Source: JANNHK01 sp034408875
GTDB taxonomy: Bacteria; Actinomycetota; Acidimicrobiia; IMCC26256; PALSA-610
DNA: 30,115 bases
Direction: 5' to 3'
NCBI GenBank assembly: GCA_034408875.1
Contig: JAWXCJ010000026.1
Span: 1-30,115, forward strand
This document shows, one piece after another, positions 7,459-14,894 of this stretch (its first letter is position 1; each line of letters begins with the position of its first letter). A program made the position numbers and the translations under genes. The notes beneath the pieces were generated by a model. It made no database searches, was not told the origin of the DNA, and worked only from the letters and a program-made list of their open reading frames with translations.

Positions 7459-7836
7459 ATGCAGACGCATCCCGCGCCTTCGCCCGCACCCGGGCCGGGC
7501 TGGTTCGCCGACCCGGGGAACCCGGCGCAGACGCGCTGGTGGGACGGCTACCGGTGGACCGACCACGTCGCGCCGGGCAACGCGCTCAACTCAGACATGC
7601 GCTGGTTGCTCCCCGTCGGCCGGCCGGTGAGCGCGATCGTCGCCGGCTATCTCGGGCTGTTCTGCCTGCTCCCCAATCCGTTCACGTGCGTCCCTGCTGT
7701 CGTGTGCGGCGTCGTCGCGCTGCGTACGATCAACCGCAACCCACAGTTGACGGGCGAAGGCCGCGCCTGGTTCGGCATCGTGATGGGCGGTCTGAACACC
7801 GTGCTCTGGGCGTACGTCTTCGCGTTCGCCGCGTAA
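7459..7836 (+). CDS. DUF2510 / DUF4190-type small membrane protein
   Basis: A 125-residue protein. After a Pro-rich start (MQTHPAPSPAPGPG) comes the DUF2510 signature GWFADPGNPAQTRWWDGYRWTDH (roughly residues 13-35). This is a short Trp-rich motif common at the N-termini of actinobacterial membrane proteins. Two hydrophobic segments follow (about 53-88 and 100-122) with a Cys-containing loop, in the DUF4190 style, and the link NPQLTGEGRAWFGIVMGG between them. ATG 7459 was chosen; a TTG two codons earlier is possible. It stands alone between a broken gene and an IS remnant, with a strong hairpin 16 bp after its stop. The function of these domains is unknown; DUF2510 is thought to act as a peripheral binding module. 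Confidence 0.8.
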   Translation: MQTHPAPSPAPGPGWFADPGNPAQTRWWDGYRWTDHVAPGNALNSDMRWLLPVGRPVSAIVAGYLGLFCLLPNPFTCVPAVVCGVVALRTINRNPQLTGEGRAWFGIVMGGLNTVLWAYVFAFAA

Positions 7837-7851
7837 GCGCGCCTACGACCT

Positions 7852-7898
7852 TTCTTGCGTCACACACCCGGCAAGAGGACGGGTCTGTGACGTAAGAA
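7852..7898. terminator. Hairpin after the DUF2510 gene
   Basis: TTCTTGCGTCACA (7852-7864) pairs with TGTGACGTAAGAA (7886-7898), with one G-U wobble. Inside, ACCC (7866-7869) can pair with GGGT (7881-7884). The stem base is A/T-rich, so it could serve as a terminator on both strands. It begins 16 bp after the stop codon at 7836. Confidence 0.65.
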
Positions 7899-7899
7899 C

Positions 7900-8295
7900 G
7901 AAGACGGCGTCATCGTCGACCACTTCGCCGCGCGCCGTAGCCGCGGACCGCGGCTACGGCGAGCAAGCAGTCGAAGACGCCCTCCACGCGGCCGGTGTGC
8001 GCACTGTCGTGCTGCTCCGCAAGGGCAAACCCACCGCGACGCGGCGCGAGATCGAGCAGCGGCGCGCGTTCAAGAAGATGGTCCGATGCCGCACCGGCTG
8101 CGAAGGACGCATCAGCTGCGCCAAACGCGACTTCGGTCTCGCCCGCACCCTCGTCAAGATCGCCGGGCTCCTCGAATGATCACCGACCGCCAATCCCGAG
8201 CGCGCTTCCGCGGAAGCGCGTTCGAAGCACGCCCCGTACCCGCCAACTCCAACCAACACCCCGACAACAACGAGTTCTTCAGGTCGAAGTGGCTA
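7900..8295 (+). pseudogene. Degenerate transposase remnant
   Basis: Pieces of a DDE-type transposase are visible. EDGVIVDH appears at the 5' end in one frame. Then, in another frame, ADRGYGEQAVEDAL, VVLLRKGKPTATRREIEQRRAFKK, RTGCEGRIS and, directly fused, ARTLVKIAGLLE. After the stop at 8179 a further out-of-frame piece ends in EFFRSK near 8290. In intact relatives I remember, longer stretches separate EDGVxxDH from the DRGYGE block, and RISxxKR from LVKIA, so at least two internal deletions are likely. No terminal inverted repeats could be defined and the 5' half is missing. The exact IS family is not certain. It is a dead element marking an old insertion. Confidence 0.6.
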
Positions 8296-8342
8296 GGCCG
8301 GATTGAAGGGCACATCAATGCGCGTCACCAGATCTCGGCCGC

Positions 8343-9221
8343 TCACGCGTCCTTGAACGAACCGGTGACCTCGACCATCTCGCCGGATTCGTCGAACCGC
8401 GCGAGAAGGCAATTGATCTGGCGACTTCCCCCGTTCCAACTCTCGACCGACATGCCCGCCGTGGACGAGAATGCTTGTTGCGACTCGAATGGGCGCCCGA
8501 GGTAGGCCTCGGTCACCACGCGACACTCCGCTTGCCACGCGATTGCGTTCCACTCGTCCTCCGTCGGGAACGATTCTCGACCCGACAGGTCGACGGTGCC
8601 GGTGACCTCGAGTTGGTGCGGTTCGGCGCACGCTACGTCGGCGCTGTCGACACCGTCTCTGCGAACACACGTCCCCGCGGGCCGCACGTAACTCTGATCG
8701 AGGTTCGCAACGCGGCCGGTGAACCTCTCGCTCGTCGACGATTCGAGCCCACACTGCAGATCGCGATGGCCCGCGTCCCAACTGTCCTGCAACGGATGGA
8801 TGCCGGCGACATGAAATCGGCCGGACGTGTCGAACCGGCCGTCGAGGTAGTCCGTGGCCGGCTGGGTGCACAGCTCTGTGAACAGCGCGTCCCACTCCTC
8901 GCTCGTCGGGAAGACGTCTCGTCGGTCCTCGGGTAGTTCGACACTCGTCACCATCTCGAGCACGTGCTCCTCGTCGCACTCGACCACTCGCGTTCGTGTC
9001 GAGGGATCGTCAAGGTCCCAGTCGACACAATCGCCCGGGTCGTACTCGCGGTAGTCGAGACGCTGGCCCCGCGTCGTCGTCGGACCGGATGGCTGCTCGT
9101 CGTCTGCCTCGGCGACGACATCGCCCGAATCGTCGCCGAGCTTGCCCTCGGCGACGAACGCGGCCGCGACCACCAGCCCCAGGAGCGCGAGCACGAACAG
9201 TGCCCGCTCCACCTTGCCCAT
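8343..9221 (-). CDS. Septum-formation-family membrane protein with two Cys-rich repeats
   Basis: A 292-residue protein anchored by one N-terminal helix (ALFVLALLGLVVAAAFVA), then a low-complexity acidic linker and two copies of the actinobacterial septum-formation domain. The first copy has GDCVDWD, VVECDEEHVLEMV, an LC in ELCTQPA and DLQCGL. The second has GTCVRRD, VACAEPHQLEVTG, AECRVVTEAYLGRPF and QINCLLARF. The matching cysteines imply two disulfides per repeat outside the membrane, and the C-x-x-x-H-x-x-E core recurs in both. I prefer ATG 9221 over an in-frame GTG at 9230. The family name comes from homology only; a direct role in division is unproven. It follows the NTF2-like gene by 23 bp and may be the last gene of the sterol operon by read-through. 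Confidence 0.8.
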   Translation of the reverse strand: MGKVERALFVLALLGLVVAAAFVAEGKLGDDSGDVVAEADDEQPSGPTTTRGQRLDYREYDPGDCVDWDLDDPSTRTRVVECDEEHVLEMVTSVELPEDRRDVFPTSEEWDALFTELCTQPATDYLDGRFDTSGRFHVAGIHPLQDSWDAGHRDLQCGLESSTSERFTGRVANLDQSYVRPAGTCVRRDGVDSADVACAEPHQLEVTGTVDLSGRESFPTEDEWNAIAWQAECRVVTEAYLGRPFESQQAFSSTAGMSVESWNGGSRQINCLLARFDESGEMVEVTGSFKDA

Positions 9222-9244
9222 CCCCCGCACGCTACCGATGATAC

Positions 9245-9643
9245 CTACGGACGGAAGGCGCGCACGACGACACCCGCGTCGTAGTACTCGCGCCAGTGCA
9301 CGACCTGGCCCGCGCCGTCGAACGTCAGGACCGTGCAGTAGCGGTTCTCGTAGCGGCGGCCGTTGGCGGCGACGACGCCGTCGCTGCGGTGCTCGGCGAT
9401 CAGCACGTTCGGGTCGGCCGTCTCGTGGATCGCGTCAACCGTCATCGAGAACGACGAGAACGAGTCGCGCGCGAACTCCATGAAGCCGCGGATCGCGTCG
9501 ATACCGTCGTAGCGCTTCGGCATGGAGCCGGGCGCGAACGGCAACTCCATCACCGCGCCCGGCGCGAAGTGCGTCAGCAGCGTGTCGGTGTCCATGGCGC
9601 CCGCGAGGCGCATCAGCTCCTCGACGCGCGCCCGGTTGTTCAC
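9245..9643 (-). CDS. NTF2-like / SnoaL-type protein (ketosteroid isomerase fold)
   Basis: A 132-residue single-domain cone-barrel protein. It opens with a helix and the ALA-type loop (DTDTLLTHFAPGAVMELPFAP), then FMEFARDSF, a central strand pair VLIAEHRSDGVV and YENRYCTVLTFDG. It closes with VVHWREYYD. This is the family that includes ketosteroid isomerase, SnoaL cyclases and scytalone-type dehydratases. The start GTG 9643 overlaps the stop of ltp3 (GTGA), so it is translationally coupled to the aldolase-like genes. An isomerase, hydratase or dehydratase step on a steroid CoA ester is plausible, but the active-site residues are not diagnostic and no direct assignment is made. Confidence 0.8.
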   Translation of the reverse strand: MNNRARVEELMRLAGAMDTDTLLTHFAPGAVMELPFAPGSMPKRYDGIDAIRGFMEFARDSFSSFSMTVDAIHETADPNVLIAEHRSDGVVAANGRRYENRYCTVLTFDGAGQVVHWREYYDAGVVVRAFRP

Positions 9644-10803
9644 GGCTTATCGGAACCGACGACCCACATCGAAAAGAACTGGGAGCCGCCGCCGTACGCG
9701 TGACCGAGCGCCTTCCCGGTACGCAGCGGTACCTGGTAGTCGCCGGCCCGGCCCCGCACCTGTTGCGCGGCCTCGCCGAAGCGCACCATGCCCGACGCGC
9801 CGATGGGGTTCGACGACAGCACGCCGCCCGACGGGTTCCACGGGATGTCGCCGTCGGGTGCGGTCGCGCCCGCTTCGGTCAGCTTCCAGCCTTCACCCTC
9901 GGCGCAGAACCCGAGATTCTCGAGCCACATCGGCTCGTACCACGAGAACGGCACGTACACCTCCGCGCAGTCCAAGTCGCGGCGCGGGTCGGTGATGCCG
10001 GCCTGCGCGTATACGTCTTTCGCGCAGTCGCGCCCGGCCTGCGGGCTCACCTGGTCGCGCCGGGCGAACATCGTCGGCTCGCTGCGCATCGCCATGCCAT
10101 GGATCCACGCGGGCGGGTTCGGCGCCGCGTCGGCGACGTCCTCTGAACCCATGACCAACGCCATCGCGCCGTCGGACGACGGGCACACGTCGAGGTAGCG
10201 GAGCGGGTCCCACAGTAGGAACGACTCTTCGACCATCTTCAGATCGATGTCGGGCAGGTGCAGGTGCGCCTTCGGGTTGCGCAGCGCGGCCCGCCGATCC
10301 TTCACCGCGACCAAGTGCCCGATGTGACGCGGCGCACCCGACCGGTACATGTACGCGCGGATCAGTGGCGCGAAGTAGCCGCCCGCGCCCGCCACCAGCG
10401 GCGGCATGAACGGCATCGGTACCGAGAGGCCCCACGTCGCGTTGCTCTCCGACTGCTTCTCGTATGCGACCGTGAGCACGCGCTTGTGCACACCCGACGA
10501 GACCAGCTTCGCCGCGACAATCGACGTCGACCCGCCGACCGAACCGGCCGTGTGCACACGGATCATCGGCTTGCCCACCGCACCGAGCGCGTCGGCGAGG
10601 TACAGCTCCGGCATCGCGACGCCTTCGAACATGTCGGGCGCCTTGCCCAACACGACCGCGTCGATATCGGACCAATCCATACCCGCGTCGGCCAGTGCTT
10701 CGACTGCCGCCTCGCGCACGAGCCCGGCCATCGACACGTCCTTGCGCGCGGTGCGGTGGACGGTCTGCCCGACCCCGACGACAGCGACCGACTGCCCCGC
10801 CAT
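9640..10803 (-). CDS. ltp3: Ltp3-like thiolase-fold protein, probable sterol side-chain aldolase subunit
   Basis: A 387-residue SCP-x-type thiolase-fold protein. The nucleophile loop reads VHTAGSVGGS (83-92), with Gly87 where thiolases have the acyl-accepting Cys. The usual GHPxGASG loop is SNPIGASG, so the catalytic His is also gone, and the C-terminal Cys loop reads AYGGGSQFF. Loss of all three is typical of Ltp2/Ltp3/Ltp4 proteins, which work as retro-aldolases with a DUF35 partner. Rhodococcal Ltp3 and Ltp4 are known to be needed for C-24 branched sterol side chains. The gene starts 2 bp after ltp4, with GGAGGGG before ATG 10803, and overlaps the NTF2-like start. From memory the order DUF35-ltp4-ltp3 matches M. 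tuberculosis Rv3521-Rv3522-Rv3523. Confidence 0.85.
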   Translation of the reverse strand: MAGQSVAVVGVGQTVHRTARKDVSMAGLVREAAVEALADAGMDWSDIDAVVLGKAPDMFEGVAMPELYLADALGAVGKPMIRVHTAGSVGGSTSIVAAKLVSSGVHKRVLTVAYEKQSESNATWGLSVPMPFMPPLVAGAGGYFAPLIRAYMYRSGAPRHIGHLVAVKDRRAALRNPKAHLHLPDIDLKMVEESFLLWDPLRYLDVCPSSDGAMALVMGSEDVADAAPNPPAWIHGMAMRSEPTMFARRDQVSPQAGRDCAKDVYAQAGITDPRRDLDCAEVYVPFSWYEPMWLENLGFCAEGEGWKLTEAGATAPDGDIPWNPSGGVLSSNPIGASGMVRFGEAAQQVRGRAGDYQVPLRTGKALGHAYGGGSQFFSMWVVGSDKP

Positions 10804-10805
10804 AA

Positions 10806-11732
10806 TTAGTTCCCCTCCAGGACGACGACCATGTTCTGTTGCAGGCACGGTCCCGATGTCGCGTGCGCGACTCCCCGGTTCGCCTCACCGGCGCTGATCC
10901 GTTTCGCGACTTCGCCGATTCGCATCAACCCCGCGCTCATGATCGGGTTCGCCGCGAGCGGACCACCCGACGGGTTGATCGTGGTGTGGCCGTCGAGGCC
11001 GATGGCTTCGGCGAGAATCGCTTCTTCGTGGCGGAACTGCGCGTGCAGTTCGGCCACGTCGACCGGACCGTCGCCAACCCGGGCGGCCTCGGCGGCCATC
11101 CGCGTCGACTCCGAGATCGTGAGGTCGCGTACCCCGAGCCCGTGGCACTCGATGCGGTGCTCGATGCCGCGGATCCACGCCGGCCGCTTCGATGCCTTAC
11201 GCGCCACATCGTCGGCAGCCAGCAGGATCGCCGCAGACCCGTCGGTGATCGGGAAGATGTCGTCGGCGGCAATCAATGCTCCCGCACCCGTGGCGGCACT
11301 CGCTTGGAGGCCGGCCATGTCGACCATCGACGGCCAGAGCGGCGCCACATAGTACGGGTCGGTCTGCAGCGTCATGATCTCGTGCACGTCGCCGAGCGAC
11401 GACTTGCCGAAGCCGTACACGAGTGCAGTGTCGACCTCGCCCGTCTGGATCGCGACCCACGCTTCGTACAGTGCCCACGCCGCGTCCATCTCGACGTGCG
11501 ACTCGCGGATCGGTGGCCACGCGCCGACGGCGTCGAGGCCCATCACGAACGCGAACGGGCCGCCCTGGAGGTAGTCGAGGCTGCCGGAACACACGAACCC
11601 GATGTCGCCGCGGGCGATGCCGCTCCCGGCCATCACTTCGCGGAGTACCGGGCCGAGCATCTCGACCTCGTTGTGGATGTCGTCCTTCGGCGTCGTCGAC
11701 GACGCGTAGGAGACGACCGCTACATCTCTCAT
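10806..11732 (-). CDS. ltp4: Ltp4-like thiolase-fold protein, shortened
   Basis: A 308-residue thiolase-fold protein starting MRDVAVVSYA. Diagnostic blocks are DIGFVCSGSLDYLQG, RESHVEMDAAWALYEAW (77-93, no nucleophilic Cys), ALVYGFGKSS, DPYYVAPLWPS, ITDGSAAILLA and INPSGGPLAANPIMSAG (Asn in place of the catalytic His). It ends in CLQQNMVVVLEGN. These match Ltp4 as I remember it. The stretch between AGLQAS and FPITDG, which in relatives holds a helix and linker of some 40-50 residues, is reduced to about 15 residues, so the protein is clearly shorter than the usual ~350. It lies upstream of ltp3 with a 2-bp gap and 76 bp after the DUF35 gene. The two would form a heteromeric aldolase with the DUF35 protein. 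Confidence 0.8.
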   Translation of the reverse strand: MRDVAVVSYASSTTPKDDIHNEVEMLGPVLREVMAGSGIARGDIGFVCSGSLDYLQGGPFAFVMGLDAVGAWPPIRESHVEMDAAWALYEAWVAIQTGEVDTALVYGFGKSSLGDVHEIMTLQTDPYYVAPLWPSMVDMAGLQASAATGAGALIAADDIFPITDGSAAILLAADDVARKASKRPAWIRGIEHRIECHGLGVRDLTISESTRMAAEAARVGDGPVDVAELHAQFRHEEAILAEAIGLDGHTTINPSGGPLAANPIMSAGLMRIGEVAKRISAGEANRGVAHATSGPCLQQNMVVVLEGN

Positions 11733-11744
11733 CGCGATACCGCC

Positions 11745-11795
11745 CGAAATTGCGCCACTCGGCGACCGAAACGGTTGTCAGATGGCGCAATTTCG
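11745..11795. promoter_or_regulatory. Hairpin inside the sterol operon (between DUF35 gene and ltp4)
   Basis: CGAAATTGCGCCA (11745-11757) is perfectly repeated in inverse as TGGCGCAATTTCG (11783-11795), with a 25-nt loop. It fills most of the 76-bp gap between the DUF35 stop (11809) and the ltp4 start (11732). With its A/T-rich base it looks like a bidirectional terminator. In this place it would be an attenuator or a processing site that sets the ratio of upstream to downstream genes. Confidence 0.65.
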
Positions 11796-11808
11796 TTCGT
11801 CGGTCTCA

Positions 11809-12813
11809 TTAGAGGTAGTCCTTGTAGTGCTCGTAGGCGGCGTCGGGTTCGCCGGTTGGTTCCCACCACTCGATGGCGGTGTGGTCGGCGTGGAGCTCGT
11901 CGGCCCACTTCGCCTTCACGCGCATGCCCATGCGCACGTCGTCGACACCGATGCCGCGGATCAATCCGAAGAACGTGTTGTCGGCTCCGTCGAGCAGGAT
12001 CTGCGCCGACACGTACGGAATCTCCGGTGCGAGCGGTGACAGACCCGGCACGTTCACGACACAGAACGTCGCGATCACGCCCGTGTCCTGCACCTCGACT
12101 TCGACCTCGGTCGGCTGCCCGGTGATCGGATCGGTGCCACGCGACGCGGCATACACGTCGGTGCTGTCGACGGCGCGGCCGCCGATGATCTTGCCCTCAC
12201 CGAGCCCGAGCAGGTAGCGCGCGGTCGATTCGCCGGCGTTGATGGTGTATTCGAGCCGCACTTCCGAGACGATGCCGGTGACCGGCTGCTCGTCGACCGG
12301 CGGGATGCGCAGCGGCGCGTTCGTCGGTTCCTCACCGTCGCCGAGCGGGACCCACGCCTCGATGTCGGTGATGTGGCCGATGCGCTCGGCCCGCCAGCGG
12401 GGCGTGACGCGCATCCCGATCTCGATCGCGTCGGGCGTACCGCAGTCGATGACGTGGAGCATCGCGGTGTCGGCCGTGTCGGGCCGGATCAGCGCGAACG
12501 CGAACGGCTTCGTCAGCGGGTGCTTGCCGGCACGGGGCTCCGCGACCCACGTGAACGCCTGCACGCGACCGCACGGGCCGACCGTGACCCAGTGGTCGCC
12601 CTCGGGCGCGACCGCGGCGCTCGTGGTGGGGTCGTACTCGGTCGGCGGGCACAGCACGCGCCCGTCGGCCAGACGCACCGCCTCAATGCGCCCGTCGCGA
12701 AGTCCCGTCAGGAACCGGCCGATCACCGGGCCCGTCGAGCGCGTGTACCCGCCCGGGTACTCGAGCACATGGTGGTGCGGCGGCAGCGTCGCCGCCGAGG
12801 CGTTAGATGGCAC
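11809..12813 (-). CDS. Tandem DUF35 (OB-fold acyl-CoA-associated) protein, aldolase partner
   Basis: A 334-residue protein with two DUF35/OB-fold repeats. The first, about residues 25-155, has FLTGLRDGRIEAVRLADGRVLCPP and WVTVGPCGRVQAFTWV. The second, about 185-320, has YLLGLGEGKIIGGRA and VEVQDTGVIATFCVVNVPG. The Cys-rich zinc ribbon found in many single-domain DUF35 proteins is reduced to one Cys. In ChsH2-Ltp2 complexes a DUF35 domain activates and stabilises the aldolase, and Rv3521 of M. tuberculosis, next to ltp4-ltp3, is a DUF35 protein of similar length. The start GTG 12813 overlaps the end of fadD by 11 bp, so the two are coupled. It is the likely partner of the Ltp4/Ltp3 pair. Confidence 0.8.
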   Translation of the reverse strand: MPSNASAATLPPHHHVLEYPGGYTRSTGPVIGRFLTGLRDGRIEAVRLADGRVLCPPTEYDPTTSAAVAPEGDHWVTVGPCGRVQAFTWVAEPRAGKHPLTKPFAFALIRPDTADTAMLHVIDCGTPDAIEIGMRVTPRWRAERIGHITDIEAWVPLGDGEEPTNAPLRIPPVDEQPVTGIVSEVRLEYTINAGESTARYLLGLGEGKIIGGRAVDSTDVYAASRGTDPITGQPTEVEVEVQDTGVIATFCVVNVPGLSPLAPEIPYVSAQILLDGADNTFFGLIRGIGVDDVRMGMRVKAKWADELHADHTAIEWWEPTGEPDAAYEHYKDYL

Positions 12814-14350
12814 GGTCGCGGCCCTCCCAGTACGGATCGCGCAAGGTGCGCTTCAACAGCTTGCCCGTCGGTTCACGCGGCAGTTCGGCCATGAAGTCGA
12901 GCGTGCGAGGCCACTTGTACTTGCCGAGCCGGTCGTGCACGTGCGCCATGATCGACTCGCGCAGCGCGTCGTCGCCCGCCACCCCTTCGATGGGTTCGAC
13001 GATGGCCTTGATCTGCTCGCCCATGTCGTCGTCGGGGATACCGAACACGGCGACGTCGGCCACCTGTGGGTGCTCGTGGATCGCGCTCTCGATCTCGGCC
13101 GGGTAGATGTTCACGCCACCCGCGATGATCATGTCGCTCTTGCGGTCGCAGAGGAACAGGTAGCCGTCTTCGTTGAAGTACCCGACGTCGCCGACAGTGA
13201 AGTAGCCCTCGCTGTCCTGCGACTTGCGGGTCTTCTCCTTGTCGCCTTTGTATTCGAAGCTGCCCGCGCCCATACGCATCCACACCGTGCCGGGTTCGCC
13301 CTGCGGCAACACGTTGCCGTCGTCGTCGGTGATCTTCAGTTCCGACGTCGGCCACGCGCGCCCGACCGTACCGGGGTACTTGATCCACTCGTCGGGCGGT
13401 GCGAGCGTGCCGCCGCCTTCGGTAGCCGCGTAGTACTCCCAGATGACCGGGCCCCACCACTCGAGCATCTTGCGCTTCGTGTCGACCGGGCACGGCGCCG
13501 CTGCATGAATCGCCCACGTCATCGACGACACGTCGTATTTCGCCCGCACAACGCCTGGCAATTGCAACATGCGGATGAACTGCGTCGGCACCATGTGCGT
13601 GTGCGTGCACTTGTACGTCTCGATGAGCCGCAACGCCTCTTCGGGGTTCCAGCGGTCCATGAACACGACCTTGTGCTTCGAGTGCAACGAGTTGCCCGCG
13701 AACGTCGTGACCGCCGTGTGGTAGTTCGGCGACGTACACAGGTGCACGTTGTCGCCGCCCTGCGGTATGCCGAACAACCCGAGCAGAAACGTGAACAGTT
13801 CGGCGGTCGTGTCGGGGTCGATCTGCGACAGCGCGCGTTTCACACCCTTGGGGCGACCCGTCGTGCCCGACGTGTAGTGCATCGCCGCGCCCGTCGCCCG
13901 GTCCTCGGGCGTCGTCGTAGGTTGCGCGTCGACCAGCTCCGCGAACGAACGGAACCCGGCAACCGTGCCGTGCGCGAGCCGGTGCTCGGCCGGGATACCC
14001 GCCTGTTCGGCCGCCGCGTTCACGAGCTCGGCGTGACGTTCGTGGCTGACGAACACCTTCGCCTCGGAGTCTTCGAGGATGTACGCGATCTCCGGCGCCG
14101 ACTGCCGGTAGTTGATCGGCACGTAATACCAACCGGCCTGCAGCGCGGCGAGGTAGATGTGCATCGGGTGCACACCGTTGGGCAGCACCGCCGCGACCGT
14201 GTCGCCCGGCTGCATGCCGAGCGACCGCAGTCCGTGCACGACCTGATTGGCCCGGTCGAGGACCTCACCGGCCGTGTACTCGGTGCCGTCGGGGTCGACG
14301 ATCGCGACGTAGTCGCGGTCCTCACGGGCGTAGTTCCAAAAGCCACCCAT
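12803..14350 (-). CDS. Fatty-acid/steroid-acid CoA ligase (FadD-type)
   Basis: A 515-residue ANL-superfamily acyl-CoA synthetase. The AMP-binding P-loop is YTSGTTGRPKGV (159-170). Further motifs are YYAATEGGG near residue 310, the hinge DRKSDMIIAGGVNIYP and the C-terminal catalytic Lys in PTGKLLKR. ATG 14350 follows AGGACAGCC and lies 36 bp downstream of a perfect KstR operator. As first gene of the sterol operon it probably activates a steroid side-chain or ring-derived carboxylate to its CoA ester, feeding EchA19 and the Ltp aldolase. The sequence does not look especially like FadD19 as I remember it, and is nearer FadD4-type ligases. The exact substrate is therefore open. It overlaps the DUF35 gene by 11 bp. 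Confidence 0.85.
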   Translation of the reverse strand: MGGFWNYAREDRDYVAIVDPDGTEYTAGEVLDRANQVVHGLRSLGMQPGDTVAAVLPNGVHPMHIYLAALQAGWYYVPINYRQSAPEIAYILEDSEAKVFVSHERHAELVNAAAEQAGIPAEHRLAHGTVAGFRSFAELVDAQPTTTPEDRATGAAMHYTSGTTGRPKGVKRALSQIDPDTTAELFTFLLGLFGIPQGGDNVHLCTSPNYHTAVTTFAGNSLHSKHKVVFMDRWNPEEALRLIETYKCTHTHMVPTQFIRMLQLPGVVRAKYDVSSMTWAIHAAAPCPVDTKRKMLEWWGPVIWEYYAATEGGGTLAPPDEWIKYPGTVGRAWPTSELKITDDDGNVLPQGEPGTVWMRMGAGSFEYKGDKEKTRKSQDSEGYFTVGDVGYFNEDGYLFLCDRKSDMIIAGGVNIYPAEIESAIHEHPQVADVAVFGIPDDDMGEQIKAIVEPIEGVAGDDALRESIMAHVHDRLGKYKWPRTLDFMAELPREPTGKLLKRTLRDPYWEGRDRAI

Positions 14351-14386
14351 GGCTGTCCTTCTCTCGGGTCGGCGAGCGCCCGAAAG

Positions 14387-14400
14387 TAGAACACGTTCCA
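14387..14400. promoter_or_regulatory. KstR operator 2 (fadD-ltp operon)
   Basis: TAGAACACGTTCCA fits TNNAACNNGTTNNA at every fixed position. It ends 36 bp upstream of the fadD start and so controls fadD-DUF35-ltp4-ltp3 and probably the NTF2-like gene. The plus-strand membrane array begins 116 bp to the right and could also be affected. Confidence 0.85.
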
Positions 14401-14516
14401 TCTTCGGGTCGCAAGGCGCGCGGAGCCCGGCTCAGCCGACGGGTGGCCGGAGCCCCACGCCCGTTTGGGGGCCGCGCCCGATGTCGGATGGGCCGCCGGG
14501 GCCCGACGATGGGTGC

Positions 14517-14894
14517 ATGCAAACGACGACGTTGATCTCGCACCTCCCCGCCCGGATCGCCGGGGCGATCCTCACGACGATCGGCGTCGTGCTGGCGCCG
14601 GCGGCGCTCCACGTGTGGACCGAGGCCGCCGACGACGGCGGCGACTTCGCATTCATCGGGATCGCGGCCGGTGTCGCCGGGGTGGGCATCGCCGCCGCCA
14701 TCGTGGCGCTCGGCGTCGGCCTGCTCCGGGCGCCGACGGCGACGCGCGGCACCGCGTTCGTGGTGCTCCTGCTCCCGCTCTACGCGACGACGCAGTGGCA
14801 CGGGGCGTCGCTTCAGGCACCGTTGATCGCCGTTATCGCCGTACCGCTGCTGCTGCTCGCCGCCGACTTCTGTGCCCCGCGGACCGCTCAGTGA
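14517..14894 (+). CDS. Four-helix membrane protein, array member 1
   Basis: A 125-residue, almost wholly hydrophobic protein with four predicted helices (about 12-32, 45-66, 76-92 and 99-117). It opens with LPARIAG, and the junction before helix 3 reads LLRAPTATRGTAF. The segment from LPLYATTQWHGASLQAP through VPLLLLAADF aligns well with member 4 (LAVPVYVALLHLQGAPLRFP ... VPLILVVVDL). The start ATG 14517 gives a normal N-terminus although no strong ribosome site is seen. The 166 bp before it contain the fadD operator and promoter region. The stop overlaps the GTG of member 2 (GTGA). No named family recognised. Confidence 0.7.
   Translation: MQTTTLISHLPARIAGAILTTIGVVLAPAALHVWTEAADDGGDFAFIGIAAGVAGVGIAAAIVALGVGLLRAPTATRGTAFVVLLLPLYATTQWHGASLQAPLIAVIAVPLLLLAADFCAPRTAQ

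Noticed and set aside
13683..13696. Near-match to the KstR operator (TGCAACGAGTTGCC)
   Set aside because: It ends in C and lies in the middle of fadD.
12239..14389. Long plus-strand open frame of about 716 codons
   Set aside because: It is antisense to fadD and the DUF35 gene, both with complete family motifs. Its product is Arg/His/Val-rich, as expected from a GC-rich shadow frame.
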